NCBI GenBank assembly: GCA_019638455.1
Contig: JAHBTU010000002.1
Coordinates: forward strand, 1 to 64,000
Reading direction: 5' to 3'
From: Saprospiraceae bacterium
GTDB taxonomy: Bacteria > Bacteroidota > Bacteroidia > Chitinophagales > Saprospiraceae
Length of the DNA stretch: 64,000 nt
Shown: positions 55,304-64,000 of the stretch, piece by piece
How positions within the stretch are numbered: position 1 is the stretch's first letter
How the letters are laid out: each line of letters begins with the position of its first letter
Notes under the pieces: model-generated
The model's database searches: none
What the model was told of the DNA's origin: nothing
What the model saw: only the letters and a program-made list of their open reading frames with translations
Made by a program: the position numbers and the translations under genes

Positions 55304-56095
55304 TTAGTGACTGACAGGTGATACCGGCTGCCCAGCGGTGACTTCTTTGAGGAAGTTTTCCAAGATGGTGTTGAACTCCTCCGGTTTTTCCATCATGGGC
55401 GCATGGCCGCACTCTTCAAGGAAATGAAGTCGGGAATCCTCAATCAGTTCATGGAATTTTTCGCCCACGAAGGGCGGGGTCACATTGTCTTGCTTGCCCC
55501 AAATCAGGAGTGTGGGAGCCTTTATTTTGTGCAATTTGTCGCCGAGATTGTGCCGCACGGCGGATTTGGCAGTAGCCACCACCCGGATGGCTTTGTTGCG
55601 GTCGTTCACGATGCCAAACACTTCGTCCACCAATTCCTTGCTGGCCACGGCGGGATCGTAGAACGTGTCGGCTGTTTTTTTCCGAATATATTCGTAGTCG
55701 CCTCGCTTGGGGAAAGCGGTGCCAAAGGCGCTCTCAAACAAACCCGAGCTCCCGGTCAAAGTGATGGAGGCAATGTGTTCTGGATGCGCCAGGGCATAAA
55801 GCAGCGCGATGTGTCCTCCCAATGAATTGCCGAGCAAATGCACTTTGCCGTAGCCTTTATAGTTGACGAATTTGGTCACGAAGTCAACCAACCCCATCAC
55901 CGACACCTCGAAAATCGGCATTTCATATATGGGCAAAATCGGCACGACGACGTTATACTGATTGGAGAACCGTTTGATGATACCTTCAAAATTGCTCAAC
56001 GCGCCGAAAAGCCCATGCAACAGCAAGAGGGTTTCGCCGGATGTGCCCGATTCGATGTATCGGAAGCCATTTTCTTCTTTTATCGGTACGTTCAT
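55304..56095 (-). CDS. Alpha/beta hydrolase
   Basis: 263 residues from ATG 56093-56095 (MNVPIKEENGFRYIESG); the frame extends 50 codons upstream without homology-like sequence. Alpha/beta-hydrolase fold: oxyanion strand LLLLHGLFGALSNF, nucleophile elbow LLGNSLGGHIALLYALAH, acid in LLIWGKQDNVTPP and His in LEECGHAPMMEKPEEF. A lid is expected around 140-190. Substrate unknown; related to esterase, lipase and C-C hydrolases. No signal peptide. Confidence 0.88.
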   Translation of the reverse strand: MNVPIKEENGFRYIESGTSGETLLLLHGLFGALSNFEGIIKRFSNQYNVVVPILPIYEMPIFEVSVMGLVDFVTKFVNYKGYGKVHLLGNSLGGHIALLYALAHPEHIASITLTGSSGLFESAFGTAFPKRGDYEYIRKKTADTFYDPAVASKELVDEVFGIVNDRNKAIRVVATAKSAVRHNLGDKLHKIKAPTLLIWGKQDNVTPPFVGEKFHELIEDSRLHFLEECGHAPMMEKPEEFNTILENFLKEVTAGQPVSPVSH

Positions 56096-56213
56096 TGGCA
56101 GTGTGATTGCGGAAAAGGTAAAGCGGCAGATTGGGCAAATGTAGGGAAATCCAATAAACAAATGCGAGCGACCCAGATTGCGCGAGTGTTTGCCTTTTTT
56201 GTCAATGAGTTGT

Positions 56214-56450
56214 TCATTGCAAAAATTTACGAAACGCCCATACAAGCAGATTTAGCAACATACTCAACAATATCAACGTCGTGACGGGGAAGTAGAACCT
56301 GAAGTGTTCGCGCTCCATACGAATGTCGCCCGGCAAGCGCCCCAGCCAGTTGAGCCTGCCTTGCAATGCCCATGCCAGCAGGCCAACCACTACGAGCGCC
56401 AAACCAACACCGATGAGTATCTTCGGCCAAGCGATTGGGTTTTGTTCCAT
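56214..56450 (-). CDS. DUF2905 small membrane protein
   Basis: 78 residues. Two hydrophobic helices (ILIGVGLALVVVGLLAWAL and TTLILLSMLLNLLVWAFRKF) flank the conserved LNWLGRLPGDIRMEREHFRF. This is the DUF2905 layout. Function unknown; inner membrane. Lies 119 bp upstream of the hydrolase start on the same strand. Confidence 0.9.
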   Translation of the reverse strand: MEQNPIAWPKILIGVGLALVVVGLLAWALQGRLNWLGRLPGDIRMEREHFRFYFPVTTLILLSMLLNLLVWAFRKFLQ

Positions 56451-56669
56451 GTTTGAGACGAATGACGGGCAAAGATAGCATGTACGGGGGTGTCATTGCG
56501 AGGCTTTCTCAACGTTCCTTCATATTGTCCGCCATCGCACACCCAACCGTTCGGAATCGGACATTTTTTGCGATTACGCTTGTTTTAATCCCTTGTAAAT
56601 CAGGGGTAAATCATTGCGGCACAAGCTGTGCAGCACTACCTTGCCGATTGAACAAGCAGCAGCCACGCC

Positions 56670-59123
56670 ATGATTCAAAACTATCTTACTACCGCGCTCC
56701 GCAATCTCCACAAAAACAAGTTTTTCTCATTGCTCAACATCACCGGGCTGGCCGTTGGGTTGGCTTGCTGTATGTTGATTGCGCTTTACGTTTATCACGA
56801 AACGCACTATGACCGCCATCACGAACGAACTCATGATTTGTTTCGGATTGGCACTACATTCACCAGCCTCTCCAAAGGTGAAGATAAAAATCATCCAACG
56901 TTCAATACGCCCGCTCCGTTGGCTGCCGCGTTGCAACGGGCATTTCCCGAAATAGAGCAAACGGTAAGGACGGCTATGGTGTTTGACCGTGAGGAAACAT
57001 TGTTGCGTGCCATGGAAAATGGCTCGGTGATAAAAGCTTTCAATGAGCCTAAGGGCTACTTTGCCGACTCCACCTATTTTGATTTGTTTAAGTACGAATT
57101 TGTGGAGGGCCATCCCGCAAAGGCGCTTGTGGAGCCACAGTCGGTGGTGCTGAATGAGGACATCGCGCGAAAATTATTTGGTCAAGAACCAGCCTATGGC
57201 CGCACCGTGCGCATTAGCAACAGTTTTTTTGAAGAGGGGGATTTGGATTTCCGGGTGACGGGCGTGTTTCGGCAACCCACCTTGCCCACACATCTTGATG
57301 GCCGCTTTTTTATGTCACTTTATTCGGGTGGGATGGGGCAGTTTTTGAAAAACACGACCGACTTGGCTACCAACAATATGTTCTACACCTATTTAAAACT
57401 GCGGCCCGGCTCCGATGGCAAGGCTTTGGAAGTCAAACTACCGGCATTTGTGGAGCGGCACATGAAAGATGATTTGAAGGCGCGCGGGTTTGGGAAAGAG
57501 CAATTTCTGGTGGCAGTGCCCGATGTCCATCTTTCGGGTGTCGGCAAAGGAGGAAGCAAGACCTATCTGTACATACTGGGATCTATCGCTTTGTTCACGC
57601 TGCTGATTGCTTGCGTCAATTTCATGAATCTCTCCACCGCTCGCTCTGCGCGACGTGCGAGTGAGGTCGGGGTGCGAAAATCCATCGGGGCGAGCCAATC
57701 GTCGCTCATCCGCCAATTCTTGAGCGAATCGGTGCTGCTCGCCATGGCTTCGCTCATTTTGGCTTTTGCGCTGGCGTGGATTGTTTTGCCGTTTTTTAAT
57801 CACTTGGCAGAACGGCAATTGTCGCTTTCATTTTCCCAAAATGCGGGGTTGTATGGCGGGTTTCTTGCGCTGGCTTTGGCGACGGGTTTGGTGGCTGGCA
57901 TTTATCCGGCTTTTTACTTGTCTTCGTTCAAGCCTGTGGAGGTGCTGAAAGGCAAGTTTGCCAGTAGCCTCTCGGCGGCATTTTTGCGCAAAGGGCTGGT
58001 AGTGTTTCAGTTTGTCATTGCTTCGGGGCTGATTCTGGCCTCTTTGGTGATTGGTTCGCAGATGCGATACCTTCAGTCCAAAGACCTTGGCTTTCAAAAA
58101 GAACAACAAATCGTGATACCACTTTTGAGCAGCGCATCCGTGTCGGCCTATCAGTCTTTGAAAGCCGAGCTGCAACGCGACAGCCGAATCGCGTCGGTAG
58201 GTGCCTCGCTGTATTATCCCGGCATAATGAACCCCTCTGACATGGGTTTGTATAGGGAGGGCGAAACAATGGAACAAATGGTGATGACCCGCCTCAATTG
58301 GGTAGATTATGATTTTTTGCAAACACTCGGCATTCAAGCTACAGCCGGGCGGCTTTTTTCGGCGCAATTCCCCAATGACACCTCCGACAGGATTATTCTG
58401 AATGAACAGGGAGTGAAACAACTTGGCTTTTCGTCGCCACAAGATGCCGTCGGGGAAAAGGTGATGTTCAATTGGCAGGGTCGCGAGTACCGTATGGACA
58501 TTATCGGGGTGACAAAAGATTTTCATTTTGAAAGTCTCCACGAGCCTATCGAACCTTATGGGTTTTACTTGAGCGACAACACTCGGCACAATTATCTCAT
58601 TGCTCGCACAGATACCGAGGATATATCTGCTTTGCTGGCATCAATTGAACCCATTTGGAATCGCTTGGTGCCGGGCGAACCCTTTGAATACTCGTTTCTC
58701 GACGAGGATTTTCAGAAAAATTACAAAGCGGACCGCCAGATGGCATCGCTTGTCGGTAGTTTAACGGGTATTGCTATCCTGATTTCTTGCTTAGGGTTGT
58801 TTGGTCTTGCGGCCTTCGCAGCCGAGCGTCGCACGAAAGAAATAGGTATCCGAAAAGTGTTGGGGGCCAGTGTGACGGGCATCACAGGTCTTTTGGCCAC
58901 CGATTTTCTCAAATTAGTGTTTGTCGCACTTGTCATCGCATCCCCATTGGCCTATTGGACGATGAACAGATGGTTGCAAGATTTTGCCTACCGTATTGAT
59001 ATTCAGTGGTGGATGTTCGCCCTTGCAAGCTTGGTCGCCATTCTTATCGCATTTCTCACGGTGAGCTTTCAAAGTGTTCGCGCGGCACTCGCCAATCCTG
59101 TGAAGAGCCTTCGGTCGGAATAG
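56670..59123 (+). CDS. FtsX/MacB-type ABC transporter permease
   Basis: 817 residues, the Bacteroidota double-FtsX type. N-terminal helix after NYLTTALRNLHKNKFFSLLN (GLAVGLACCMLIALYVYHET), a periplasmic MacB-like domain (~45-280), an FtsX helix set at ~290-420 (ALFTLLIACVNFMNLSTARS), a helix at ~435-455, a second periplasmic domain (~455-670) and a final FtsX set (GIAILISCLGLFGLAAFAAE, KEIGIRKVLGASVTGITGLL). An ATPase partner is not adjacent. Members move lipids, peptides or drugs, or act by mechanotransmission; substrate unknown. Confidence 0.9.
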   Translation: MIQNYLTTALRNLHKNKFFSLLNITGLAVGLACCMLIALYVYHETHYDRHHERTHDLFRIGTTFTSLSKGEDKNHPTFNTPAPLAAALQRAFPEIEQTVRTAMVFDREETLLRAMENGSVIKAFNEPKGYFADSTYFDLFKYEFVEGHPAKALVEPQSVVLNEDIARKLFGQEPAYGRTVRISNSFFEEGDLDFRVTGVFRQPTLPTHLDGRFFMSLYSGGMGQFLKNTTDLATNNMFYTYLKLRPGSDGKALEVKLPAFVERHMKDDLKARGFGKEQFLVAVPDVHLSGVGKGGSKTYLYILGSIALFTLLIACVNFMNLSTARSARRASEVGVRKSIGASQSSLIRQFLSESVLLAMASLILAFALAWIVLPFFNHLAERQLSLSFSQNAGLYGGFLALALATGLVAGIYPAFYLSSFKPVEVLKGKFASSLSAAFLRKGLVVFQFVIASGLILASLVIGSQMRYLQSKDLGFQKEQQIVIPLLSSASVSAYQSLKAELQRDSRIASVGASLYYPGIMNPSDMGLYREGETMEQMVMTRLNWVDYDFLQTLGIQATAGRLFSAQFPNDTSDRIILNEQGVKQLGFSSPQDAVGEKVMFNWQGREYRMDIIGVTKDFHFESLHEPIEPYGFYLSDNTRHNYLIARTDTEDISALLASIEPIWNRLVPGEPFEYSFLDEDFQKNYKADRQMASLVGSLTGIAILISCLGLFGLAAFAAERRTKEIGIRKVLGASVTGITGLLATDFLKLVFVALVIASPLAYWTMNRWLQDFAYRIDIQWWMFALASLVAILIAFLTVSFQSVRAALANPVKSLRSE

Positions 59124-59204
59124 GGGGCGTTGGGTCGAAAGAACTTTGTGGAGGGAGAGGGTGAGCGGTCCGTGTACTTACCCCATGAGATACCAGACAT
59201 AAAA

Positions 59205-59243
59205 AAACTGAGTCATCTCCGAAAATTCGGGATGACTCAGTTT
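59205..59243 (-). terminator. Terminator downstream of tRNA-Lys
   Basis: aaactgagtcatctccgaa pairs with ttcgggatgactcagttt almost perfectly. On the minus strand it is followed by TTTTTTTAT, fitting termination of the tRNA transcript. It may also stop the convergent permease transcript. Confidence 0.85.
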
Positions 59244-59246
59244 GCG

Positions 59247-59319
59247 TGATCTCGATGGGACTCGAACCCATGACTCCTTGATTAAAAGTCAAGTGCTCTA
59301 CCGACTGAGCTACGAGATC
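59247..59319 (-). tRNA. tRNA-Lys (anticodon UUU)
   Basis: Minus-strand cloverleaf of 73 nt: acceptor GATCTCG pairs with CGAGATC, T8-A9, D arm GCTCAGTCGGTAGAGC, anticodon loop CTTTTAA with anticodon TTT (plus strand 59284-59286) and T arm TGGGTTCGAGTCCCA. The discriminator is A. CCA is not encoded. Followed by a clear terminator. Confidence 0.95.
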
Positions 59320-59506
59320 CGACAAATGTCTATTGGCTTTTGGCTCGCCCCCATCACGCTCCCGGCGAAAAATCGGGATGCTTTACTAATTAAGTCAAGA
59401 GTTCTCCAAAAAGCGGGTGCAAAGATAAAATCGCGTTGAGCGAAATTCCAACCCGCGCTCAAAATTTTTCCAACAAAAATTTGGAATTGCCCGCTATAAA
59501 CCCTGT

Positions 59507-59540
59507 TTGGGAAAATTAGTTTCGGAATGGTTTAATTTTG
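59507..59540 (+). promoter_or_regulatory. Promoter of rbfA
   Basis: TTG (59507-59509), 23-nt spacer, TAATTTTG (59533-59540), a perfect TAnnTTTG box 63 bp upstream of the rbfA start. Confidence 0.55.
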
Positions 59541-59603
59541 TGGCACTTTTCGAGAGAAAATCCCGTTTACGCCCCACCTTGCAACCATTTAAATTAGGAA
59601 GAG

Positions 59604-59975
59604 ATGGAATCCATTAGACAGAAACAAATAGGAGAATTGCTCCGGCGCTACTTTGGAATGATGCTTGCCGAGGAGGGTAGCAACTTCTACGGTCGCGACA
59701 AACTCGTGACCGTCACCGCCGTAAAAATGACCCCCGACCTTCTCATCGCAAAAGTTTATGTCAGCGTGTATGGCACGGAGAACAAGCAGGAGGTCATTCT
59801 TCAATTGGAGGACAACTACCCCCGTATTCGGCAGGCGCTCGCCTCAAAAGCGGGCAAACAGATGCGCCGCGTGCCGGAGCTTGAGTTTTTCCTCGACGAC
59901 ACGGTGGACGAAATGTACCGCGTGGAATCATTGCTCAATCGCGTGGGAGAAGAAGACAAGGACCTCGGCAAGTAG
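59604..59975 (+). CDS. rbfA: Ribosome-binding factor A
   Basis: 123 residues with the RbfA KH-like fold: MESIRQKQIGELLRRYFGMM at the start, LVTVTAVKMTPDLLIAKVYV in the middle, MRRVPELEFFLDDTVDEMYR near the C-terminus. The last motif (RxxPxLxFxxDxS/T) is the family signature. Assists maturation of the 30S subunit by binding near the 5' end of 16S rRNA. Cytoplasmic. A GGAAGAG-like purine stretch sits just before the start. Confidence 0.92.
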   Translation: MESIRQKQIGELLRRYFGMMLAEEGSNFYGRDKLVTVTAVKMTPDLLIAKVYVSVYGTENKQEVILQLEDNYPRIRQALASKAGKQMRRVPELEFFLDDTVDEMYRVESLLNRVGEEDKDLGK

Positions 59976-59982
59976 GCGCATC

Positions 59983-60088
59983 TATACTTCGCACCGCCAA
60001 GTTTTGGGCATGGCCACAATCGCAATCTGTTCAAAATCAAGGAGAACAATCATGGCGAACTGACAAATCCTAGCGAACCAAGGTCTAA
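59983..60088. repeat. ~106-bp MITE-like repeat, copy A
   Basis: Starts ctatacttcgcaccgccaag and ends gaaccaaggtcta. It aligns along its length with the copy at 60790-60895 (shared caatcgcaatctg(t/c)tcaaaatca and caatcatg cores). The terminal inverted repeats are degenerate here (ctatactt / aaggtcta). It fills the gap between rbfA and nadD. Confidence 0.8.
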
Positions 60089-60115
60089 TACAGTACCAAC
60101 GATACTGCCCTGCGC

Positions 60116-60688
60116 ATGAAAATCGGCTTGTTCTTTGGCTCGTTCAATCCCATCCACATCGGGCATCTCATCATCGCCAACTTCATGGCGACACGGACTG
60201 ACTTGGACAAGGTGTGGTTGGTCGTAAGCCCCCAGAACCCGCTCAAGCCCAAAAAAACGCTCGCCCGCGACCACGACCGCTTGCATCTTGTCCGCTTGGG
60301 CATCGGCGACAATCCTCGCTTGCAGGCTTCCAACATTGAGTTCGGCCTGCCCAAGCCGTCATACACGATTGATACCTTGACGTTTTTAAAAGAAAAATAT
60401 CCAGCGCATACTTTCGCGCTCATCATGGGCGGCGACAATCTGGCGACCCTGCATCTTTGGAAAAACTATGAGCAAATCCTTGCTCATTACGACATCTACG
60501 TTTACAAGCGCCCTGCTGTCGAATTGGGCGAATTGGCAACCCACCCGCGTGTCCGCGTCTGCGAGGCTCCTATGCTTGACATATCTGCCACTTACATTCG
60601 GGATTGCCTAAATTCGGGCAAGTCGGTGCGTTATCTGGTACCCGACCCGGTGCTGGAATATCTCGAGTCGAGCAGTATGTACAGGTAA
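60116..60688 (+). CDS. nadD: Nicotinate-nucleotide adenylyltransferase
   Basis: 190 residues. Transfers AMP from ATP to nicotinate mononucleotide, giving deamido-NAD, in NAD synthesis. Seen: GLFFGSFNPIHIGHLIIANF with the HxGH nucleotidyl-transferase motif, VWLVVSPQNPLKPKKTL, FALIMGGDNLATLHLWKNYE and ISATYIRDCLNSGKSVRYLV (ISxTxIR motif). Usual length. Flanked on both sides by copies of a small inverted-repeat element. Confidence 0.94.
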   Translation: MKIGLFFGSFNPIHIGHLIIANFMATRTDLDKVWLVVSPQNPLKPKKTLARDHDRLHLVRLGIGDNPRLQASNIEFGLPKPSYTIDTLTFLKEKYPAHTFALIMGGDNLATLHLWKNYEQILAHYDIYVYKRPAVELGELATHPRVRVCEAPMLDISATYIRDCLNSGKSVRYLVPDPVLEYLESSSMYR

Positions 60689-61178
60689 TGCCCCTGTTCA
60701 GAAACGCTTTCCCCCCCCCGACAAAGGGGGGGGAATACTGGCAGGACATGAATTTGCCATCTGATTCGAGCCTTCGGCGGGGGGGAATGTTATACCTCGC
60801 GCCGCCAAGTTTTAGGCATGGCTGTAATCGCAATCTGCTCAAAATCAGGCACATCAATCATGCCATCTGAAAAATCTTAGTGAATCAAGGTATAAATGGC
60901 TTTTCCACATCTCGCCCCGCTGGGGGCTGGGGTTTGGATGAATGGATGCGCTCTAAGTTTCTACCAATACTTTGTCTCTCTGAGGCTTTAATACATGGGC
61001 AAATTTTATTCGGCAGATTCGGCGAACCCAGAATTTTTTTCATAATAAGCCGTCTTTGAAAAATTATACCAATTGAAGCCTATTTTTCGCCAAATAAAAA
61101 ATGATCACACAACAAAGCCCCTCTCCGAGGCTTTTTTGAGACTTGATTCGCATGAGTCCTGCATTTTTTGAGCGTTGC
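60689..61178. other. 490-bp intergenic region rich in repeat debris
   Basis: Contains a C8/G8 palindromic run (cccccccccgacaaaggggggg near 60710-60731), the MITE-like copy B, and a stretch from ~60900 (ctcgccccgctgggggctgg, then ctaccaatactttgtctctc) that looks like another dispersed non-coding repeat. An AT-rich part follows. No gene seen. Confidence 0.6.
60790..60895. repeat. 106-bp MITE-like repeat, copy B
   Basis: Bounded by perfect 8-bp terminal inverted repeats ttatacct (60790-60797) and aggtataa (60888-60895). Homologous over its length to copy A upstream of nadD. Non-coding and too short to encode a transposase, so any movement would depend on an enzyme in trans. Confidence 0.85.
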
Positions 61179-62297
61179 TTATCTGATTTCGGGAAAATCT
61201 ATGCGCTCGCGAAGGTCTTGTGCAAATTGCTTCATTTTGGCTCGAGCAGATTCGGCCATGTTGGGAAATAGTTCTGGATGTTTCTCCAAACGGGCGACGG
61301 GAAGCGCGTAGAAGGTGGATTTGCCGTTGGCGGGCTTGTGGACGTAACGCCAGATGGGGATGATGCCGGCGTTGCTCACCGTCACCTTGGTCGAGCCTTT
61401 TTGTTTCAACAAATCCACTTGGAAAAGAATGCCGCCGTCCGTGTGTGGCCGCTGTTGGTTCGAGATAAAATTGCCCAGCGAATAAACGACCAAGGCTTCT
61501 TTGACAGCACCATCGGGCATGGTGACGCGCTCTGTGCGGATGGGTTGCACGACGTGTGGATGTGCTCCGATGACCATGTCCGCACCGTTGCGGATGAGAA
61601 ACTTGGCCAAACGTCGTTGCTCATCGTTTTCCTTTAGCTGATACTCCAATCCCCAATGCATCACGACGATGATGAAGTGGGGCTTGCGGGCGCGGGCTTC
61701 GGCCAAGTCCTTGCCTATTTGCACCGTGTCAATCAAATTGACAATGGTAGGTGCTTCGGTTGGCACCCCATTGGTGTCGTAAGTATAGTTGAGAAAAGCC
61801 AGTTTCAAGTTGTTTTTATACATCATAAGCGGGTAAGTCGAGGCCCGGTCCGTCGCGTTTTTGAAAGTGCCTGTTTGGTGAAATCCCAATTCGCGCAAGG
61901 TGTTGATGGTGCTGACCAAGCCTGCCCCCCGGCTGTCGTTGGAATGGTTGTTGGCTGTCACGAGCAGGTCGAAGCCCGCTTCTTTGAGTGCCGCGGCGAG
62001 GTCGTCGGGGCTGCGAAACATGGGGTAGCCATTATAGGGAGGTTTGCCGGGCAGCGTCAGCTCGAGATTGCCGATGGCCAAATCAGCCGACTCGAGAATC
62101 GGCTTCACATACTTGAAACAGGGCGTGTAGTCATACTTTTTGTCCGCCACCACTTCGGCACTCTTTATTTGGGGCGCATGGCCCATGATGTCGCCCGCGA
62201 ACACAAGCCGGAGCGTGTCGGTTTGGGCGCCAAGCAAGACAGGAAGCCATAGCAGCAGCCCCACGAGCAGTGGATTTTTTTTGTTCCGCAGCCACAT
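61179..62297 (-). CDS. CapA family metallophosphatase-like protein
   Basis: 372 residues from ATG 62295-62297, chosen for its signal peptide (NPLLVGLLLWLPVLLGAQ); the frame opens at 62417. PGA_cap/CapA domain: LVFAGDIMGHAPQIKSA, ADLAIGNLELTLPG, LLVTANNHSNDSRGAGLVST, FIIVVMHWGLEY and MVIGAHPHVVQPI, the metal-binding pattern of calcineurin-like enzymes. CapA proteins serve poly-gamma-glutamate synthesis, but this one lacks CapB/CapC neighbours, so its role is open. Exported. Confidence 0.88.
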   Translation of the reverse strand: MWLRNKKNPLLVGLLLWLPVLLGAQTDTLRLVFAGDIMGHAPQIKSAEVVADKKYDYTPCFKYVKPILESADLAIGNLELTLPGKPPYNGYPMFRSPDDLAAALKEAGFDLLVTANNHSNDSRGAGLVSTINTLRELGFHQTGTFKNATDRASTYPLMMYKNNLKLAFLNYTYDTNGVPTEAPTIVNLIDTVQIGKDLAEARARKPHFIIVVMHWGLEYQLKENDEQRRLAKFLIRNGADMVIGAHPHVVQPIRTERVTMPDGAVKEALVVYSLGNFISNQQRPHTDGGILFQVDLLKQKGSTKVTVSNAGIIPIWRYVHKPANGKSTFYALPVARLEKHPELFPNMAESARAKMKQFAQDLRERIDFPEIR

Positions 62298-62420
62298 CCG
62301 CTGGCTCTGACATATTGAAAACACAAGGTGTTTGTTTGGAAAGGTCATAAAATTCAAAGTTTCAGGCAAAGAAAGCGCAAACTTCCCCAACTTTGATGCC
62401 TCAATTTTTTTGCTCAAACC

Positions 62421-63017
62421 ATGACAAGAGGTATTTTTCTCATCGTGACGCTAGTGGGGGGGCTTCTAATCGGCGGTTGGCTCACCTATCGCTATTTCGT
62501 TCCTGCTGCGAAGAAGCCCGTGGAAGATGCCACCGTATTGTTGGAGAAGATTCAGAAAGTGGCAAAGCTCATAACGGTGGAGGGACAGTTCTCGGAAATT
62601 TACAACTACAGCGAATATCAAGGCTATTTCACCATGCTTTGGGACAAAAAGGTGCTGGTGCGAGTGCGGGCGACCGTTTCGGTAGGCTATGACTTGGAAC
62701 AATTGAATCTGGAAGCCGATGCGGCCACCAAGACGATTCGCATGAGCGCATTGCCCGCCCCTCAAATACTCAGCATAGACCACACCTTGGATTATTACGA
62801 CATTTCACAGGGTTTGTTTGCTTCGTTCAAGCCCGAAGACTACAACTATATCAACGCACAAGCAAAAAAACTGATTCGGGACCAAGCCATGAAAAGCCCA
62901 TTGATGGATGCTGCCGAAGAACAGGCCAACGAGATGCTCGAGCTCATTCAATTCATGGTGCAAACAGCGGGATGGACACTCGTGATAACAGGGCCTCCAG
63001 TTGAGTTTGAGGAATAA
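62421..63017 (+). CDS. DUF4230 domain protein
   Basis: 198 residues. One N-terminal membrane helix (IFLIVTLVGGLLIGGWLTYR), then a DUF4230 domain: LITVEGQFSEIYNYSEYQGY, VLVRVRATVSVGYDLEQLNL, IRMSALPAPQILSIDHTLDY and ALIRDQA-like helix with NEMLELIQFM. Found widely, function unknown; anchored in the inner membrane facing the periplasm. Divergent from the CapA-like gene. Confidence 0.85.
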   Translation: MTRGIFLIVTLVGGLLIGGWLTYRYFVPAAKKPVEDATVLLEKIQKVAKLITVEGQFSEIYNYSEYQGYFTMLWDKKVLVRVRATVSVGYDLEQLNLEADAATKTIRMSALPAPQILSIDHTLDYYDISQGLFASFKPEDYNYINAQAKKLIRDQAMKSPLMDAAEEQANEMLELIQFMVQTAGWTLVITGPPVEFEE

Positions 63018-63086
63018 GCCTCTGGGGGCATTAGTCATATAAAACAGCGTCAATCATCAACCGGAAACCCAACTTATCTTCAGCTT

Positions 63087-63998
63087 ATGCACCCTGTTGA
63101 TACGCTCCAACTCCATTTCAACCCCAATCAAATGTTCGTGCTGAACATCGCGATGGCCTTTCTGATGTTCAGCGTGGCGCTCGACGTGAAGCCGGGCGAT
63201 TTCAAAAAAGTGGCGGAGTTTCCCAAGTCCGTTGGAGTGGGCTTGTTGGCACAATACCTTGTTTTTCCGGTACTTACACTCGGCATCATCTACCTTTTTC
63301 AGCCGCCAGTGAGCATGGCGCTGGGGATGATTTTGGTGAGCATGTGCCCATCGGGCAACATGACGAATTTCCTCGTGCATTTCGCCAAAGCCAATGTGGC
63401 GCTCTCGGTCACGCTCAACGCGATTATCATTTTGTCGGCCACCGTCGTCACGCCAGCGGGATTTTTGTTTTGGTCGAAATTCGTCCCCGAATCGGCGGCG
63501 CTGCGCAAATCGTTTGAGCTCAGTTTTTCGGAAATGGCGTGGATAATCGTGCGGCTCATTGTGCTTCCGCTCTTGCTGGGGATGTGGCTCCACGCTCGTT
63601 TTCCAGTTTTTATCGCAAAAATCCGCCCCTGGGCGCAACGCATTTCGCTGCTGATTTTCTTCGCCATCCTCGCGCTGGCTCTGCTCGGCAACCTCGACAA
63701 CCTCATCAACTACCTCGGTTTTGCCTTTGTCATCGTGGCTGTCCACAATGTGGTGGCGCTCGGCACGGGCTACTTTCTCGGCGGCTTGTTCAAACTCCCG
63801 GAACTCGACCGTCGTACGCTCGCTTTCGAGTCGGGCGTACACAACACCGCCCTCGGCTTGCTGCTTATCTTCCAGTTTTTCAATGGATTGGGCGGCATGG
63901 CGCTCATCGCGGCGTGGTGGGGGATTTGGGATTTGGTGACGGGGATTGGGCTGGCGAGCTGGTGGCGGGGGAGGGTGAGCGAACCTGTTTTATCATAA
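63087..63998 (+). CDS. Bile acid:sodium symporter family transporter
   Basis: 303 residues with about nine or ten hydrophobic segments and BASS family marks: MAFLMFSVALDVKPGDFKKV near residue 22, MILVSMCPSGNMTNFLVHFA near 86 (crossover motif), ALSVTLNAIIILSATVVTPA and FESGVHNTALGLLLIFQFF near 248. Relatives carry bile acids, pantoate or other organic anions with sodium; the bacterial substrate is unknown. Stop lies 2 bp before the window edge. Confidence 0.9.
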   Translation: MHPVDTLQLHFNPNQMFVLNIAMAFLMFSVALDVKPGDFKKVAEFPKSVGVGLLAQYLVFPVLTLGIIYLFQPPVSMALGMILVSMCPSGNMTNFLVHFAKANVALSVTLNAIIILSATVVTPAGFLFWSKFVPESAALRKSFELSFSEMAWIIVRLIVLPLLLGMWLHARFPVFIAKIRPWAQRISLLIFFAILALALLGNLDNLINYLGFAFVIVAVHNVVALGTGYFLGGLFKLPELDRRTLAFESGVHNTALGLLLIFQFFNGLGGMALIAAWWGIWDLVTGIGLASWWRGRVSEPVLS

Positions 63999-64000
63999 AC

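Overview
The window is chromosomal DNA of a Bacteroidota bacterium, most likely from the Saprospiria/Chitinophagia side. The evidence is: many secreted proteins ending in a type IX secretion (T9SS) C-terminal sorting domain; SprB-type repeats; promoters of the Bacteroidota TTG-N20ish-TAnnTTTG kind; an FtsX-type permease typical of the phylum; and two mevalonate-route genes (class II HMG-CoA reductase and type 2 IPP isomerase), which only some Bacteroidota clades carry. Exact placement is an inference. No T9SS machinery, rRNA, CRISPR, integrase or transposase gene was seen.

The first 14.3 kb is the striking part. It is a GC-rich tandem array of paralogous minus-strand cassettes. Each complete cassette is a promoter, a cohesin/dockerin T9SS protein, a right-handed beta-helix/SprB-repeat T9SS protein, and a 10-11 bp GGG-rich minisatellite. 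Two complete units (offset about 6.75 kb) and the start of a third, shortened cohesin/dockerin gene are present. Most of the cassette is nearly identical between copies. Two patches are not: a ~640-660 bp AT-rich block in the middle of each beta-helix gene, and the second calcium-loop repeat of the dockerin. Near-identical flanks around divergent cores suggest paired diversification of a surface scaffold and its adhesin by recombination or gene conversion. This is the best candidate for an undescribed system here.

From 14.4 to 31 kb the genes are more ordinary. A cytoplasmic trehalase faces a fluoride channel (crcB) followed by a DUF190 gene, then an MFS carrier. Next come a sortilin/BNR propeller protein, a DUF2142 membrane protein, a DUF5005-like propeller protein, a VanX-like lipoprotein dipeptidase, a TonB-dependent receptor, an AI-2E-type permease, a fused formimidoyltransferase-cyclodeaminase and a MarR regulator.

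From 31 to 50 kb lie an SdrD-B/HYR T9SS protein, small secreted proteins, an orphan HlyD-type adaptor, DinB and NTF2-like proteins, and succinate-semialdehyde dehydrogenase. A Uma2 protein, a Cys-cluster protein and purC follow, then a K+-dependent-type membrane pyrophosphatase with a long Q/S/P-rich tail. The two mevalonate-route genes, a LytTR regulator, a frameshifted DUF4884-like lipoprotein gene and a TPR/adenylate cyclase complete this part.

From 50 to 64 kb are an M14 carboxypeptidase, glyS, an alpha/beta hydrolase, DUF2905, an FtsX/MacB permease, tRNA-Lys, rbfA, nadD (flanked by two copies of a small MITE-like repeat), a CapA-like protein, DUF4230 and a bile-acid/sodium symporter family transporter.
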